From NCBI RefSeq assembly GCF_010365865.1, contig NZ_CP048020.1, positions 868,001 through 932,000 of the forward strand: a stretch of DNA of 64,000 bases. The letters are read 5' to 3'. Shown here in pieces: positions 44,603 through 51,988 of this stretch. This stretch comes from Treponema vincentii (GTDB lineage: Bacteria; Spirochaetota; Spirochaetia; Treponematales; Treponemataceae). Under the pieces are notes generated by a model, which did not search any database, was not told where the DNA came from, and was given only the letters and a program-made list of their open reading frames with translations. The translations under genes and the position numbers were made by a program. Positions within the stretch are counted from its first letter, which is position 1; every line of letters starts with the position of its first letter.

Positions 44603-45231
44603 ATGGAAGTCGAAAAGAAAATACACGCAGATTTTTTCAAAACAGAGCAAAATAATGAACCTGTACGAGATTTCCTGAAGGCTTTATCTCCAGAAGATAA
44701 AAAATCTGTCGGTGCGGATATTATGGCAGTAGAAATGTCGTGGCCAATCGGTTATCCAATGGTTAGAAAACTCGACACTGATTTATGGGAAGTAAGAACT
44801 GGTATTTCCGACAAAAGGATTGGCAGAATCATGTTCACTGTAAGCGGAAATACAATGATATTACTAGACCTATTCGATAACTGCGTTGTCGAATAGGTCG
44901 CCGAGTTCTAAATCGCACAAATAGCACCCTAAAATGCAACAGTTGAACAAAGTGTGAACTTTGGAAACTGCTGCATTGATGTGCGGAACGCGCATACGTT
45001 AATACGCGATGTTTGCGAAGCAAACTCGACGTGTTTTTCAGCCGCGCTATTTCAGCGGCTGAAAATAAACCTACGATTTAGAACATCGCATTTTAAGGTG
45101 ACCTGTTCAGAAACGGAAGTTTCCGAACAGGTTTACTCTATGCATTTGTAAAAAAGACACAGAAAACTCCAAAAGAAGATATGGAGTTGGGAAAGAAAAG
45201 AAGAAACTTGGTTTTAGGAGGTCAAAAATGA
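44603..45231 (+). pseudogene. HigB/RelE-like (Gp49) toxin split by an insertion
   Basis: The first part encodes MEVEKKIHADFFKTEQNNEP, DKKSVGADIM, VRKLDTDLWEVRT and GRIMFTVSGNTMILL, then is interrupted at 44866. The family tail resumes in the right frame after 45137: YAFVKKTQKTPKEDMELGKK, RRNLVLGGQK, stop. Removing 272 bp joins ATG ATA TTA CTC TAT GCA TTT seamlessly. The stop overlaps the antitoxin start (ATGA). Without the insertion it would be a normal ~115-residue toxin. Confidence 0.88.
44866..45137. mobile_element. 267-bp hairpin cluster inserted in the toxin gene, with 5-bp target duplication
   Basis: TTACT occurs at 44861-44865 and again at 45133-45137. Between them lie several hairpins: ACCTATTCG..CGAATAGGT at the left end, a GTTTGC/GCAAAC pair, TTTTCAGCCGC..GCGGCTGAAAA, and ACCTGTTC..AAAC..GTTT..GAACAGGT at the right end. 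Both end hairpins begin ACCT and end AGGT. There is no coding capacity, so movement would need an enzyme supplied from elsewhere. Confidence 0.75.
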
Positions 45232-45509
45232 ATAACGCTTATGTAGGAAGTTCCTTTAATGATTTTCTCGAAGAAGAGGGTCTTGCCACAGATATACAGA
45301 ACGAGGCAATTAAGCGGTTGATTTCATATAATTTACTAGAAGAAATGCAGAAACAAAATATCAATAAAACTGAAATGGCTAAGAAAATGTCTACGTCTCG
45401 CGCTGCATTGGATAGGCTTCTAAATCCATACAATGATTCCGTGACACTTGCAACGCTTACAAAAGCTGCGAATGTTCTGGGGAAAAAATTAGTATTACAA
45501 CTACAATAA
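45228..45509 (+). CDS. HigA-like XRE antitoxin
   Basis: 93 residues. The C-terminal half has an HTH (EEMQKQNINKTEMAKKMSTS, RAALDRLLNPYNDSVTLATL) ending in AANVLGKKLVLQLQ, the pattern of HigA2-type antitoxins. The start overlaps the toxin stop and has GGAGG within the toxin's end. The antitoxin is intact although its toxin is split, as expected when the toxin is lost first. Confidence 0.85.
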   Translation: MNNAYVGSSFNDFLEEEGLATDIQNEAIKRLISYNLLEEMQKQNINKTEMAKKMSTSRAALDRLLNPYNDSVTLATLTKAANVLGKKLVLQLQ

Positions 45510-45517
45510 AAACAGAA

Positions 45518-45582
45518 CCCAACACGGTTTTCAAAGCCGACAAATGTGGCTATGCCTGTTTGCAGGTTAAAACAATGTTAGA
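45518..45582. other. attC-like recombination site 4
   Basis: CCAACACGGTTTTCAAAGCCGA...GCAGGTTAAAACAATGTTAGA, 65 bp. It has the same left-half style as attC 2 and 7. Confidence 0.8.
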
Positions 45583-45660
45583 AAGACTAAAAAAATATAT
45601 AGTTTTTTAGAAGATAAATGAATAAGCATTAATCTATAATTTACAGAATCTCTTTTCATC

Positions 45661-45689
45661 TTGACTTTATTAATGTGTGCACTTATACT
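45661..45689 (+). promoter_or_regulatory. Promoter of the vapBC cassette
   Basis: TTGACT, 17 bp, TATACT. The AAGGAG ribosome site and ATG follow within 20 bp. The same promoter sequence, decayed, lies in the relic at 49641-49830. Confidence 0.8.
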
Positions 45690-45708
45690 GTGTTGATAAG
45701 GAGCATTT

Positions 45709-45933
45709 ATGAAAAATATAACGCTATCAATTGATGAAACTGTTTTACAGGCAGGGCGAGAATATGCAAAGAGACATAATATCTCCTTTAATTTTCTTGT
45801 AAGGAAACTTATTGAGCAAACGGTTGTTACCAATAAAGATTACTGGCTTCATGAGACTTTTTCACTTATGGATACATTAAATGCGGTGTCAAGCGATGAG
45901 AAATGGACAAGGGAAGAATTATATCGTGTCTAA
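45709..45933 (+). CDS. vapB: VapB-like antitoxin (RHH/DUF6364-like)
   Basis: 74 residues: KNITLSIDETVLQAGREYAK, RHNISFNFLVRKLIEQTVV is a ribbon-helix-helix-like fold, followed by a toxin-binding tail (NAVSSDEKWTREELYRV). AAGGAG lies 8 bp upstream. It overlaps vapC by 8 bp. The cassette is complete, with promoter, both genes and an attC. Confidence 0.85.
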   Translation: MKNITLSIDETVLQAGREYAKRHNISFNFLVRKLIEQTVVTNKDYWLHETFSLMDTLNAVSSDEKWTREELYRV

Positions 45934-46348
45934 AATATTTATTGATACAAACATACTTGTTTATACCCTTGACTCAAAAGATTTATATAAGCAAGCAAAA
46001 GCTCGAAAAATAATAGAGAAAGTTGTGAATTTACATCAACCGGTAATATCAACACAAGTACTTAAAGAATTCTATGTAGTTGCAACAACAAAATTAAAGG
46101 CAGATCGAATAATTGTTAAAAATATTATACACAATTTTTGCAATATGGAAATTGTTCAAAATGACTTAGAGTTGATAGAACAAGCAATAGATATTAGTGT
46201 AATTTTACAATTATCATTTTGGGATTCATTGATAGTAGCTGCTGCTGAGAAAGCAAAATGTGAATGCATTATTTCTGAAGATTTAAACCCGGGGCAGACA
46301 TATCGTGGAGTAATGGTAATCAATCCATTTAAGGAAGAGTCTTTCTAA
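45926..46348 (+). CDS. vapC: VapC PIN-domain toxin
   Basis: 140 residues from GTG 45926. PIN acidic residues are visible in FIDTNILVYTLD, STQVLKEFY, LSFWDSLIVAAAEKAKC and IISEDLNPG. VapC toxins cut tRNA or rRNA; the target is unknown. The stop codon TAA lies within the first bases of attC 5 (TCTAACA), which is usual for compact cassettes. Confidence 0.9.
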   Translation: MSKIFIDTNILVYTLDSKDLYKQAKARKIIEKVVNLHQPVISTQVLKEFYVVATTKLKADRIIVKNIIHNFCNMEIVQNDLELIEQAIDISVILQLSFWDSLIVAAAEKAKCECIISEDLNPGQTYRGVMVINPFKEESF

Positions 46349-46407
46349 CACCCGCTGCAACGCTGACAACGAGGATAGGCAAGGTTGCCGGTAAAGCGGT
46401 GGTTAGT
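46343..46407. other. attC-like recombination site 5
   Basis: TCTAACACCCGCTGCAACGC...GGTAAAGCGGTGGTTAGT, 65 bp. Between its end and the nitrilase gene (46408-46667) I see no gene, only a TTGACA-containing stretch (46635) that may be the promoter. Confidence 0.82.
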
Positions 46408-46667
46408 TATGGTGGCAGGTCACTGGCCTGCTTAATTTTACGTTGATAAATAATGTCGCAGGCGTTTTGTTTTATGGATGAAAATTTGTTTATAAGTTTA
46501 CCGCCTTATGAAGGATTAAAGTCATATCGAATTATAAAATATGGCAATTTTAAAGAAAAATATCTTTGCCATAATAAGCGTTCGTAGTCGACAAGGCAAG
46601 TCTTTGCTTGCGTTTCGGTTTATAACCTTATTGGTTTGACAAGATTTAATACAATAAGGAAAAATAA

Positions 46668-47555
46668 ATGTCTAAAATTAAAATAGCTTTACTACAATTA
46701 ATGCCAGGGAAGTCTCTTGTTGAAAATATGCATACCGGTATATCAGCTTGTCGCAAGGCAAAAAACATTGGGGCGGATATAGCATTGTTTCCTGAAATGT
46801 GGAGTATTGGTTACGAAATACCTAAATCTGTCAATGAATTAAAGAGTAAAGCAATTAGTAAAAATGATACGTTTATACGTTCATTCTCGGATTTAGCGAA
46901 AGAATTACAAATGGCTATCGGTATAACATTTCTTGAAAAATATGAGCCACTACCAAGAAACAGTATATGTCTGTTTGATAGATTTGGTAAAGAACTATAT
47001 ACCTATGCAAAAGTACATACATGTTCTTTTGGAAATGAAAAAGCTTTAATGCCCGGTAATGATTTTTATGTATCTGTATTAGATACAGAGCATGGTTGTG
47101 TGAAAATAGGTTCAATGATTTGTTATGATAGAGAATTTCCTGAGAGCGCACGAATACTCATGCTTAAAGGTGCAGAAATAATACTTGTACCGAATGCATG
47201 TCCAATGGAAATTAATAGAATTTCACAATTAAGAGCAAGAGCATTTGAAAATATGGTTGGCATTGCAACTGTTAATTATCCAAAAGGAAAACCTGATTGT
47301 AATGGTCATTCTACAGCATTTGACGGCATTGCCTATAACATTGATGAACCATATTCGCGAGATACATTAATAATAGAAGCCGGGGAAGAAGAAGGAATAT
47401 ATATCGCAACTTTTGATATAGAGGAATTAAGAAAGTATAGAAGTAGAGAAGTTCATGGTAACGCATACCGGCAGCCGACAAAATATACGATTTTATTATC
47501 GGAAGAGAAACAAGAACCGTTTATCCGTAAAGATTATAGAAAATCAGTAAACTAG
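46668..47555 (+). CDS. Nitrilase-superfamily carbon-nitrogen hydrolase
   Basis: 295 residues. The catalytic Glu is in LFPEMWSIGY, Lys in AKVHTCSFGNEKALMPG, and Cys in MICYDREFPESARIL, the full Glu-Lys-Cys set. It matches the Nit/amidase-like branch; it hydrolyses a C-N bond of an amide whose identity is unknown. No signal peptide, so it is cytoplasmic. As a single metabolic gene among toxin-antitoxin cassettes it is a typical integron cargo. Its stop codon lies inside attC 6. Confidence 0.9.
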   Translation: MSKIKIALLQLMPGKSLVENMHTGISACRKAKNIGADIALFPEMWSIGYEIPKSVNELKSKAISKNDTFIRSFSDLAKELQMAIGITFLEKYEPLPRNSICLFDRFGKELYTYAKVHTCSFGNEKALMPGNDFYVSVLDTEHGCVKIGSMICYDREFPESARILMLKGAEIILVPNACPMEINRISQLRARAFENMVGIATVNYPKGKPDCNGHSTAFDGIAYNIDEPYSRDTLIIEAGEEEGIYIATFDIEELRKYRSREVHGNAYRQPTKYTILLSEEKQEPFIRKDYRKSVN

Positions 47556-47608
47556 CATCCGCTTTAACTTGACATTTCTGTGTAATGCAGGTTTAACAGA
47601 CGATGGAA
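47552..47608. other. Degenerate attC-like site 6
   Basis: ACTAGCATCCGCTTTAACTTG...GCAGGTTTAACAGACGATGG. Arms still pair, but the outer GTTAGG has become GATGGA, so recombination is probably impaired. Confidence 0.6.
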
Positions 47609-47661
47609 TATCCGAAACTATCACTCAATTCATATTTTTTTGAAATAACGGAGGTAAAGAA

Positions 47662-47880
47662 ATGTCAAAATCATTTTATTCGTGGTTGTCGCAGTTTAAA
47701 AACGACAGTACTTCTGTAGGAGATCTTGCACGAGATGTAAGGTTTGATAAAGAGTTTCCTCGTCATTCCGATTCCCGTAAATACTTAAGAGATTACCTTG
47801 AAAGTATGGGGGCATGTGACAGTACAATGAGCATTTTTGAAGAAGCTTTTAGTCACTATGAGCAAGACGCAAAAAAGTAA
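47662..47880 (+). CDS. YozE-like SAM-fold small protein
   Basis: 72 residues: KSFYSWLSQFKNDSTSVGDL, DKEFPRHSDSRKYLRDYLE, ACDSTMSIFEEAFSHYEQ. The KSFYxWL start and MSIFxEA end match the YozE (UPF0346) family, a three-helix fold of unknown function common in Firmicutes. GGAGG precedes the ATG. Confidence 0.85.
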   Translation: MSKSFYSWLSQFKNDSTSVGDLARDVRFDKEFPRHSDSRKYLRDYLESMGACDSTMSIFEEAFSHYEQDAKK

Positions 47881-47891
47881 TTTTCCTCATG

Positions 47892-47921
47892 ACATAGCGT
47901 ACGATTATTCGTACGCTATGT
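47892..47921 (+). terminator. Hairpin after the YozE gene
   Basis: ACATAGCGTACG-ATTATT-CGTACGCTATGT, perfect arms of 12 bp. No T-run follows, so it may not be a full terminator. Confidence 0.5.
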
Positions 47922-47941
47922 ATTCCGATGGAGGTACGTAA

Positions 47942-48184
47942 ATGACAGCAATGACCGCTACGGCAGCGAGGACTAATCTTTATAATCTCATTGACCAAAC
48001 AAGAGATTGCCATGAACCGATTATCATTTCCGGCAAAAGAAATAATGCGGTTTTAATTTCAGAAGATGACTGAAATGCTATTCAAGAAACCTTGTATTTG
48101 TGTTCTATCCCAGGAATGAGAGAATCTATTATTGAAGCAAGTAAAGAGCCATTGGAAGAGAGCATTAAAGAACTTGACTGGTGA
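47942..48184 (+). pseudogene. YefM/Phd antitoxin with TGG-to-TGA nonsense
   Basis: The frame encodes TAMTATAARTNLYNLIDQTR, DCHEPIIISGKRNNAVLISE, DD, then TGA (48071), then NAIQETLYLCSIPGMRESII and ELDW, stop. The family has Trp at the TGA (EDDWNAIQETLYL). The truncated product keeps the DNA-binding half but loses the toxin-binding half. GGAGG lies upstream. The stop overlaps the toxin start by one base. Confidence 0.85.
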
Positions 48185-48444
48185 TGTGGACAGTAGTTTA
48201 TTTAAAACAGGCGGCAAAAGATAGTAAAAAAATTGGACTGTCAAATCTAAAACCAACAGTAAAGCATTTAATTGAAGTTATAAAGAATAATTCTTTTGAA
48301 AATCCTTCGCCTTACGAAAAGTTAGTTGGAGATTTAACGGGAAAATACTCAAGAAGAATTAATATACAGCATCGTTTGATATATGAAGTTTTGGAAAAAG
48401 AACATATAGTTCGTATTCTAAGAATGTGAACTCATTATGAATAA
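48184..48444 (+). pseudogene. YoeB/Txe toxin with TGG-to-TGA nonsense near the C-terminus
   Basis: MWTVVYLKQAAKDSKKIGLS and EKLVGDLTGKYSRRINIQHR, then LIYEVLEKEHIVRILRM are followed by TGA at 48427, then THYE and a stop at 48444. The family ends LRMWTHYE, so Trp is again replaced by TGA. In YoeB the final His-Tyr contributes to RNA cleavage, so the product should be inactive. Integrase relic 4 starts right after the original stop. Confidence 0.85.
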
Positions 48445-48580
48445 GCCTTGCTCCAGGAAGCCGGTTACGATATTTGTATCGTCCAAAAGCTTCTCGACCA
48501 CAGCGATGTCTCAACCACTATGGTTTACACCCTCGTTCTCAACCGTGGCGGTCTTGCTGTTCCAAGCCCTATGACAGGAT
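48445..48580 (+). pseudogene. Integron integrase (IntI) 3' relic 4
   Basis: [42 protein letters not shown] is readable in one frame. It is the extreme C-terminus of IntI including the catalytic Tyr (VYTLVL). Confidence 0.85.
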
Positions 48581-48686
48581 GTGATTTTTATCTCAATTTG
48601 GTGAAGATGACCTAATTTACTTGCTGTTTATTTTTTCGGTAGATACTTAGAGTAGAAAGATGTGGCAGTTAGAATCTCAGTTTAGA

Positions 48687-48739
48687 TTGCAAATTAGTGG
48701 TTTTATGATATTATAAGGAATAGTCGAAAGGGTGTTAGC
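48687..48739 (+). promoter_or_regulatory. Array-head module C (promoter plus attI-like site)
   Basis: TTGCAA, 16 bp, TATTAT, then AGTCGAAAGGGTGTTAGC. It again lies directly after an integrase relic and before a cassette gene. Confidence 0.75.
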
Positions 48740-48779
48740 AGGACACGCCGCTGGAGTGGAAATTTATAGGAAAAGAAAT

Positions 48780-49592
48780 ATGAAGTTGAAAAACTTAAAA
48801 ATTATTTTTTGGGGACTATGTATCGCATTTTGTGCTTGCGAAAGCAATAAACTTGAAAACACAAAAGCAACAGATACAAGGTTAGCAGAAACAAAAAAAG
48901 TGTTAAAAATTGAAAACTACACTTATGAAGAAAATTCGGAAATAATTGAAATCATCAGTGGAATTAATAATAAGAAAACAATTTATATAAAAACCTATGA
49001 TGATAATCATAATCTTTTGAAAAACTACTGCAAAACAGATGGATATTTTATTGAATATGAGTATAACCGGAATAACCAAGTCGTATATTCAAAAGATAAT
49101 GGTGGAGACGGACATGAATACTTTTACGAATATGACTCAAATGGCGATATGACATATTTTCATAGCACGATTGGTGGTGAACCATATTTAAATTACCATG
49201 CAGAATATGAAAATCATAAATTAGTTCATAGATATAGTCAGGCAGTACTTGGTGAACATCATGAATGGTGGACATATACAGATGACTTTAGAAAATGTAC
49301 TTATAAAAATTCTCTAAAAGATGGAATTACATATTATGAATATGATTCCCATGGAAATAAAATTTATGAAAAAAGTTATTTAGGTGAAAATTTTTATGCA
49401 TATGATGATAACGGTAATTTAATTTCGAAGAAAACAATCTATGAAGATGGAAAGACCCATACGACAATTTATGAATATGACACTATGGGCAACAAAATCT
49501 CTGAAAAAGACGGTCTTTTTGATACTTATTATGAATATGAATTCTATGACAATGGTAAAATAAAAACTATAGTATCATATAGAAAATCATAA
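48780..49592 (+). CDS. Cassette lipoprotein with YD/RHS-like repeats
   Basis: 270 residues. A lipoprotein signal ends FCAC (Cys about 19-21). The rest holds repeated YD-type strands: YEYNRNNQVVYSKDN, YEYDSNGDMTYFHS, YEYDSHGNKIYEKSY, YAYDDNGNLISKKTI, YEYDTMGNKISEKDG and YEYEFYDNGKIKTI. Such repeats build beta-rich shells in RHS/YD proteins, but here there are only about seven and no toxin tip. It is probably surface or periplasm facing. The stop codon lies in attC half-site 7. Confidence 0.78.
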   Translation: MKLKNLKIIFWGLCIAFCACESNKLENTKATDTRLAETKKVLKIENYTYEENSEIIEIISGINNKKTIYIKTYDDNHNLLKNYCKTDGYFIEYEYNRNNQVVYSKDNGGDGHEYFYEYDSNGDMTYFHSTIGGEPYLNYHAEYENHKLVHRYSQAVLGEHHEWWTYTDDFRKCTYKNSLKDGITYYEYDSHGNKIYEKSYLGENFYAYDDNGNLISKKTIYEDGKTHTTIYEYDTMGNKISEKDGLFDTYYEYEFYDNGKIKTIVSYRKS

Positions 49593-49640
49593 CACCGTTT
49601 TCAAAGCTGATAAAAACTTTGACACCTCGTTATAAAGAGT
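49588..49640. other. attC-like half-site 7
   Basis: CATAACACCGTTTTCAAAGCTGATAAAAAC, the same left half as attC 2 and 4. The right half is missing or decayed. Confidence 0.6.
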
Positions 49641-49830
49641 AAAAAATCATATATTTTTTTTAGAAAATAAATGGATAACCGGTAGCCTATAATTTCAAAA
49701 TTCTCTTTTCATCTTGATCTTTTAATGTGTGCACTTAGTAAATGCAGTGTCAAGCGATGAGAAATGGACAAGGGAAGAATTATGCTGTGTCTAAAATATT
49801 TATTGATAGTAGCTGCTGCTGCGAAAGACA
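49641..49830 (+). pseudogene. Doubly deleted copy of the vapBC cassette
   Basis: The leader matches 45598-45690. It then jumps from GTGTGCACTTA to TAAATGCAGTGTCAAGCGATGA (end of vapB), continues into vapC as GTGTCTAAAATATTTATTGATA, and jumps again to GTAGCTGCTGCTG near the vapC end. ATTGATA is present at both ends of the second deletion in the intact copy. From here to 50036 there is only the promoter at 49932. Confidence 0.85.
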
Positions 49831-49931
49831 TAAAACAAAACTCATAACAGATATGTTTCAACAGGAGTAGTTCAGTATATTTTGAATCTTCGCCAATATT
49901 AGAAAATTAATAATATTCTGATGATTTCAAA

Positions 49932-49961
49932 TTGACAGTATGTCCTCGTACGTATTATAGT
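49932..49961 (+). promoter_or_regulatory. Promoter of the 50-kb lipoprotein gene
   Basis: TTGACA, 18 bp, TATAGT. The transcript leader would be about 70 nt. Confidence 0.7.
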
Positions 49962-50036
49962 GGGCTGGGATGGCGAAAAAACAACTAACTTTTGCGTCTT
50001 CTTCAAGGTTGAAGCATTCAAGATAAGGGGAATTAC

Positions 50037-50912
50037 GTGCAAAAGCTTTACTTTTCTAAAATATTCGGAGTCGGCTGTATTATTGCGGCAATTATACTGG
50101 CGAGCAGCTGCGTATCACGTCCTGTTGAATATGATATACGAGCATTCGGTGCTGTTGGATCGGACGCCGATGTGTATATAGTTGCTCCGGTTATCGGGAA
50201 TGAGTCACTTTTAAAAACTCTGTTTACCGCTTTTGTGCCGGAGAGAACCGCTTTGCAGTATTTGAACCGGACATCGGTACTGTATATCGGTGCAAACTAC
50301 AGGATGCCGCCATCGGTAACCGTTGTTTCGAGCGGTTCTTATCCTGTCAGTTTGGGAGATTTGCTGTTTTCTAAAAAAGACGGTTGGGAAAAACGCCGCG
50401 CGGCAGCACTGAACAATCGCACCTATTATTCTTCTGCAACTGTGGATATAGTGGTTCAAGAAAAAATAGCCTTTATGTGCTTAGGCGACAATCAACGGGA
50501 TTCGACAGCGTTTTTGCAGCGGATAGCCGAGCCTCAGTCCCTGATATTTCCGCCCCGATTTCAAGCCCTGAGTGAATCCGGTGGGGTAGGGGAAATCGGC
50601 TTATATGCCCGTTCGGGAGGCTCCGTAGTATCCGCTTTGTTAGGCTTAGAGGATATTGAACTGCCGATACGGTCGATAGAGCTTTATCTGAAAAAGGATA
50701 TCAACTCAATGTATCGGTGTTCTGCGGTATTTGAGGCAACAGACGCTCGCGCAGCTCTTGTTGTCCGGCTGCTTCTGAGTCATGGTCTGAATGGAGATTT
50801 TTCCGTTCAAGACTCTTCTATTTTTGTAGAAAATGCCGATATTACAGAAACAGAGCTCATTACAATGCTACGAGGTATAACTTTGGCTGCTAACATTGCG
50901 CAGCCTCGTTAA
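50037..50912 (+). CDS. Treponemal lipoprotein of unknown function
   Basis: 291 residues from GTG with AAGGGG upstream. The lipoprotein signal ends ILASSC (Cys about 25). The mature protein shows alternating strands (DADVYIVAPVIGNESLLKTL, TSVLYIGANYR) and a conserved middle (GEIGLYARSGGSVVSALLGL), with no enzyme motif. Base composition returns to that of the core genome. Its last 40 bp and the sequence after it are repeated downstream. Confidence 0.75.
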   Translation: MQKLYFSKIFGVGCIIAAIILASSCVSRPVEYDIRAFGAVGSDADVYIVAPVIGNESLLKTLFTAFVPERTALQYLNRTSVLYIGANYRMPPSVTVVSSGSYPVSLGDLLFSKKDGWEKRRAAALNNRTYYSSATVDIVVQEKIAFMCLGDNQRDSTAFLQRIAEPQSLIFPPRFQALSESGGVGEIGLYARSGGSVVSALLGLEDIELPIRSIELYLKKDINSMYRCSAVFEATDARAALVVRLLLSHGLNGDFSVQDSSIFVENADITETELITMLRGITLAANIAQPR

Positions 50913-51200
50913 CCGTCAAGTTTTCTACCGAAAACTTACTTATTGTACGCCATTTCTCATTTCATTTTGAAATGGCATAATGCATCGGTTCTCGAGAATT
51001 GATATTCTCTCAACTGTTGCGTTTTGAAGAAGGTATAACTTCGGCTGCTAACATTGCGCCGCCTCGTTAACCGTCAAGTTTTCTACCGAAAACTTACTTA
51101 TTGCATTGGTACGCTATCGCGTACCAATGCAACAGTTTCCAAAGTTGAAACTTTGTTCAACTGTTGCATTTTATGGAAGGTATAACTTCGGCTGCTAATA
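50873..51200. repeat. Tandem ~150-bp repeat carrying the 3' end of the lipoprotein gene
   Basis: 73-bp blocks from AGGTATAACTT to ACTTACTTATTG lie at 50873-50945 and 51031-51103, and the first 23 bp recur at 51178. Each downstream copy is preceded by CAACTGTTGCRTTTT. Hairpins GTTTTCTACCGAAAAC and TTGCATTGGTACGC..GCGTACCAATGCAA lie in between. The first part of the block also occurs at 27748. Confidence 0.82.
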
Positions 51201-51237
51201 GAGCGTTTTAATTACTTGATTGATCTGTGGAGGGCTT

Positions 51238-51543
51238 ATGCCTACGTATGACTATATGTGCGATTCTTGCGGAGCTTCTTTCGAGGTACAGCATAAAATG
51301 ACCGATACGCCTGCTATAGTTTGTCCGCAATGCGGAGCATCTTCTCATCAAGTATTCTCGGCTGGTTTTGGATTAAATTTTACCGGTAAAGGTTTTTATC
51401 AAACCGATACGCAAAAAACAGTAGCATCTACAGATGTGAAGAAGGCTGATGTGCAGGGTTCCTCTTCGCAAGGGAAAGACAAAACGGCTCATTCGTGCAG
51501 TAGAGGCTGCGGATGCTCAGGCGGCTGTTCGTGTTCAAGCTAA
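51238..51543 (+). CDS. FmdB-family zinc-ribbon protein
   Basis: 101 residues. The N-terminus PTYDYMCDSCGASFEV and VCPQCGASSHQVFS is the FmdB putative regulatory zinc ribbon with two CxxC pairs. The C-terminus is Ser/Cys-rich (SCSRGCGCSGGCSCSS), which could bind further metal. GGAGG lies 7 bp before the ATG. Family function is poorly known. It is followed after 4 bp by another zinc-ribbon gene. Confidence 0.88.
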   Translation: MPTYDYMCDSCGASFEVQHKMTDTPAIVCPQCGASSHQVFSAGFGLNFTGKGFYQTDTQKTVASTDVKKADVQGSSSQGKDKTAHSCSRGCGCSGGCSCSS

Positions 51544-51547
51544 GTAT

Positions 51548-51910
51548 ATGAATAAACAACCTAAGTTTTTTTGTGAAAATTGTAATGCAGAAGTTCGTCG
51601 TGATGCAGTGATCTGTCCTCACTGTGGCCGTTTTTTTTTGCCTCCGTGCGGTGTCCCAGTTGCGGATTTACCGGAACACATAAAGAGTTTAAAGACGGAT
51701 GCCCCTCATGCGGCTATGCGTTCACTCCTGATGAGCAAGAGAACAAAAAGAATAATACAAAAAAACTAAAAAAAAAGAAATTCCGTATTGTGCAATACGT
51801 CGGACATGAAGCCGATGCCCGCACTGACACCGACCCCTTACCTTTATGGGTATACGGGGTAGTCCTTTTTACTGTGTGCCGCTCTCGCTATAATTTTCTT
51901 TCTCCTTTAA
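51548..51910 (+). pseudogene. Double zinc-ribbon membrane protein, frame broken at T-tracts
   Basis: The first frame gives NKQPKFFCENCNAEVRRDAV, ICPHCGRF. After a run of nine T (51631-51639) the sense frame continues as ASVRCPSCGFTGTHKEF, DGCPSCGYAFTPDEQENKKN. At a run of five T (51866-51870) the frame returns to the first one, giving LLLCAALAIIFFLL and a stop, a natural C-terminal helix. With ten T and four T the gene would be intact, about 120 residues. Either slippage or sequencing error explains it. Confidence 0.75.
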
Positions 51911-51988
51911 CGAAATTTTATCTAAAATTTTGCACATTTCTTCAAACAGGCTGGCAAACGCATCAGGCAGAGTAGATAAAAAGCGCAG

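Noticed and set aside
47942-48444. Alternative genetic code with TGA as Trp
   Set aside because: All other genes in the window use TGG for Trp and TGA as a normal stop.
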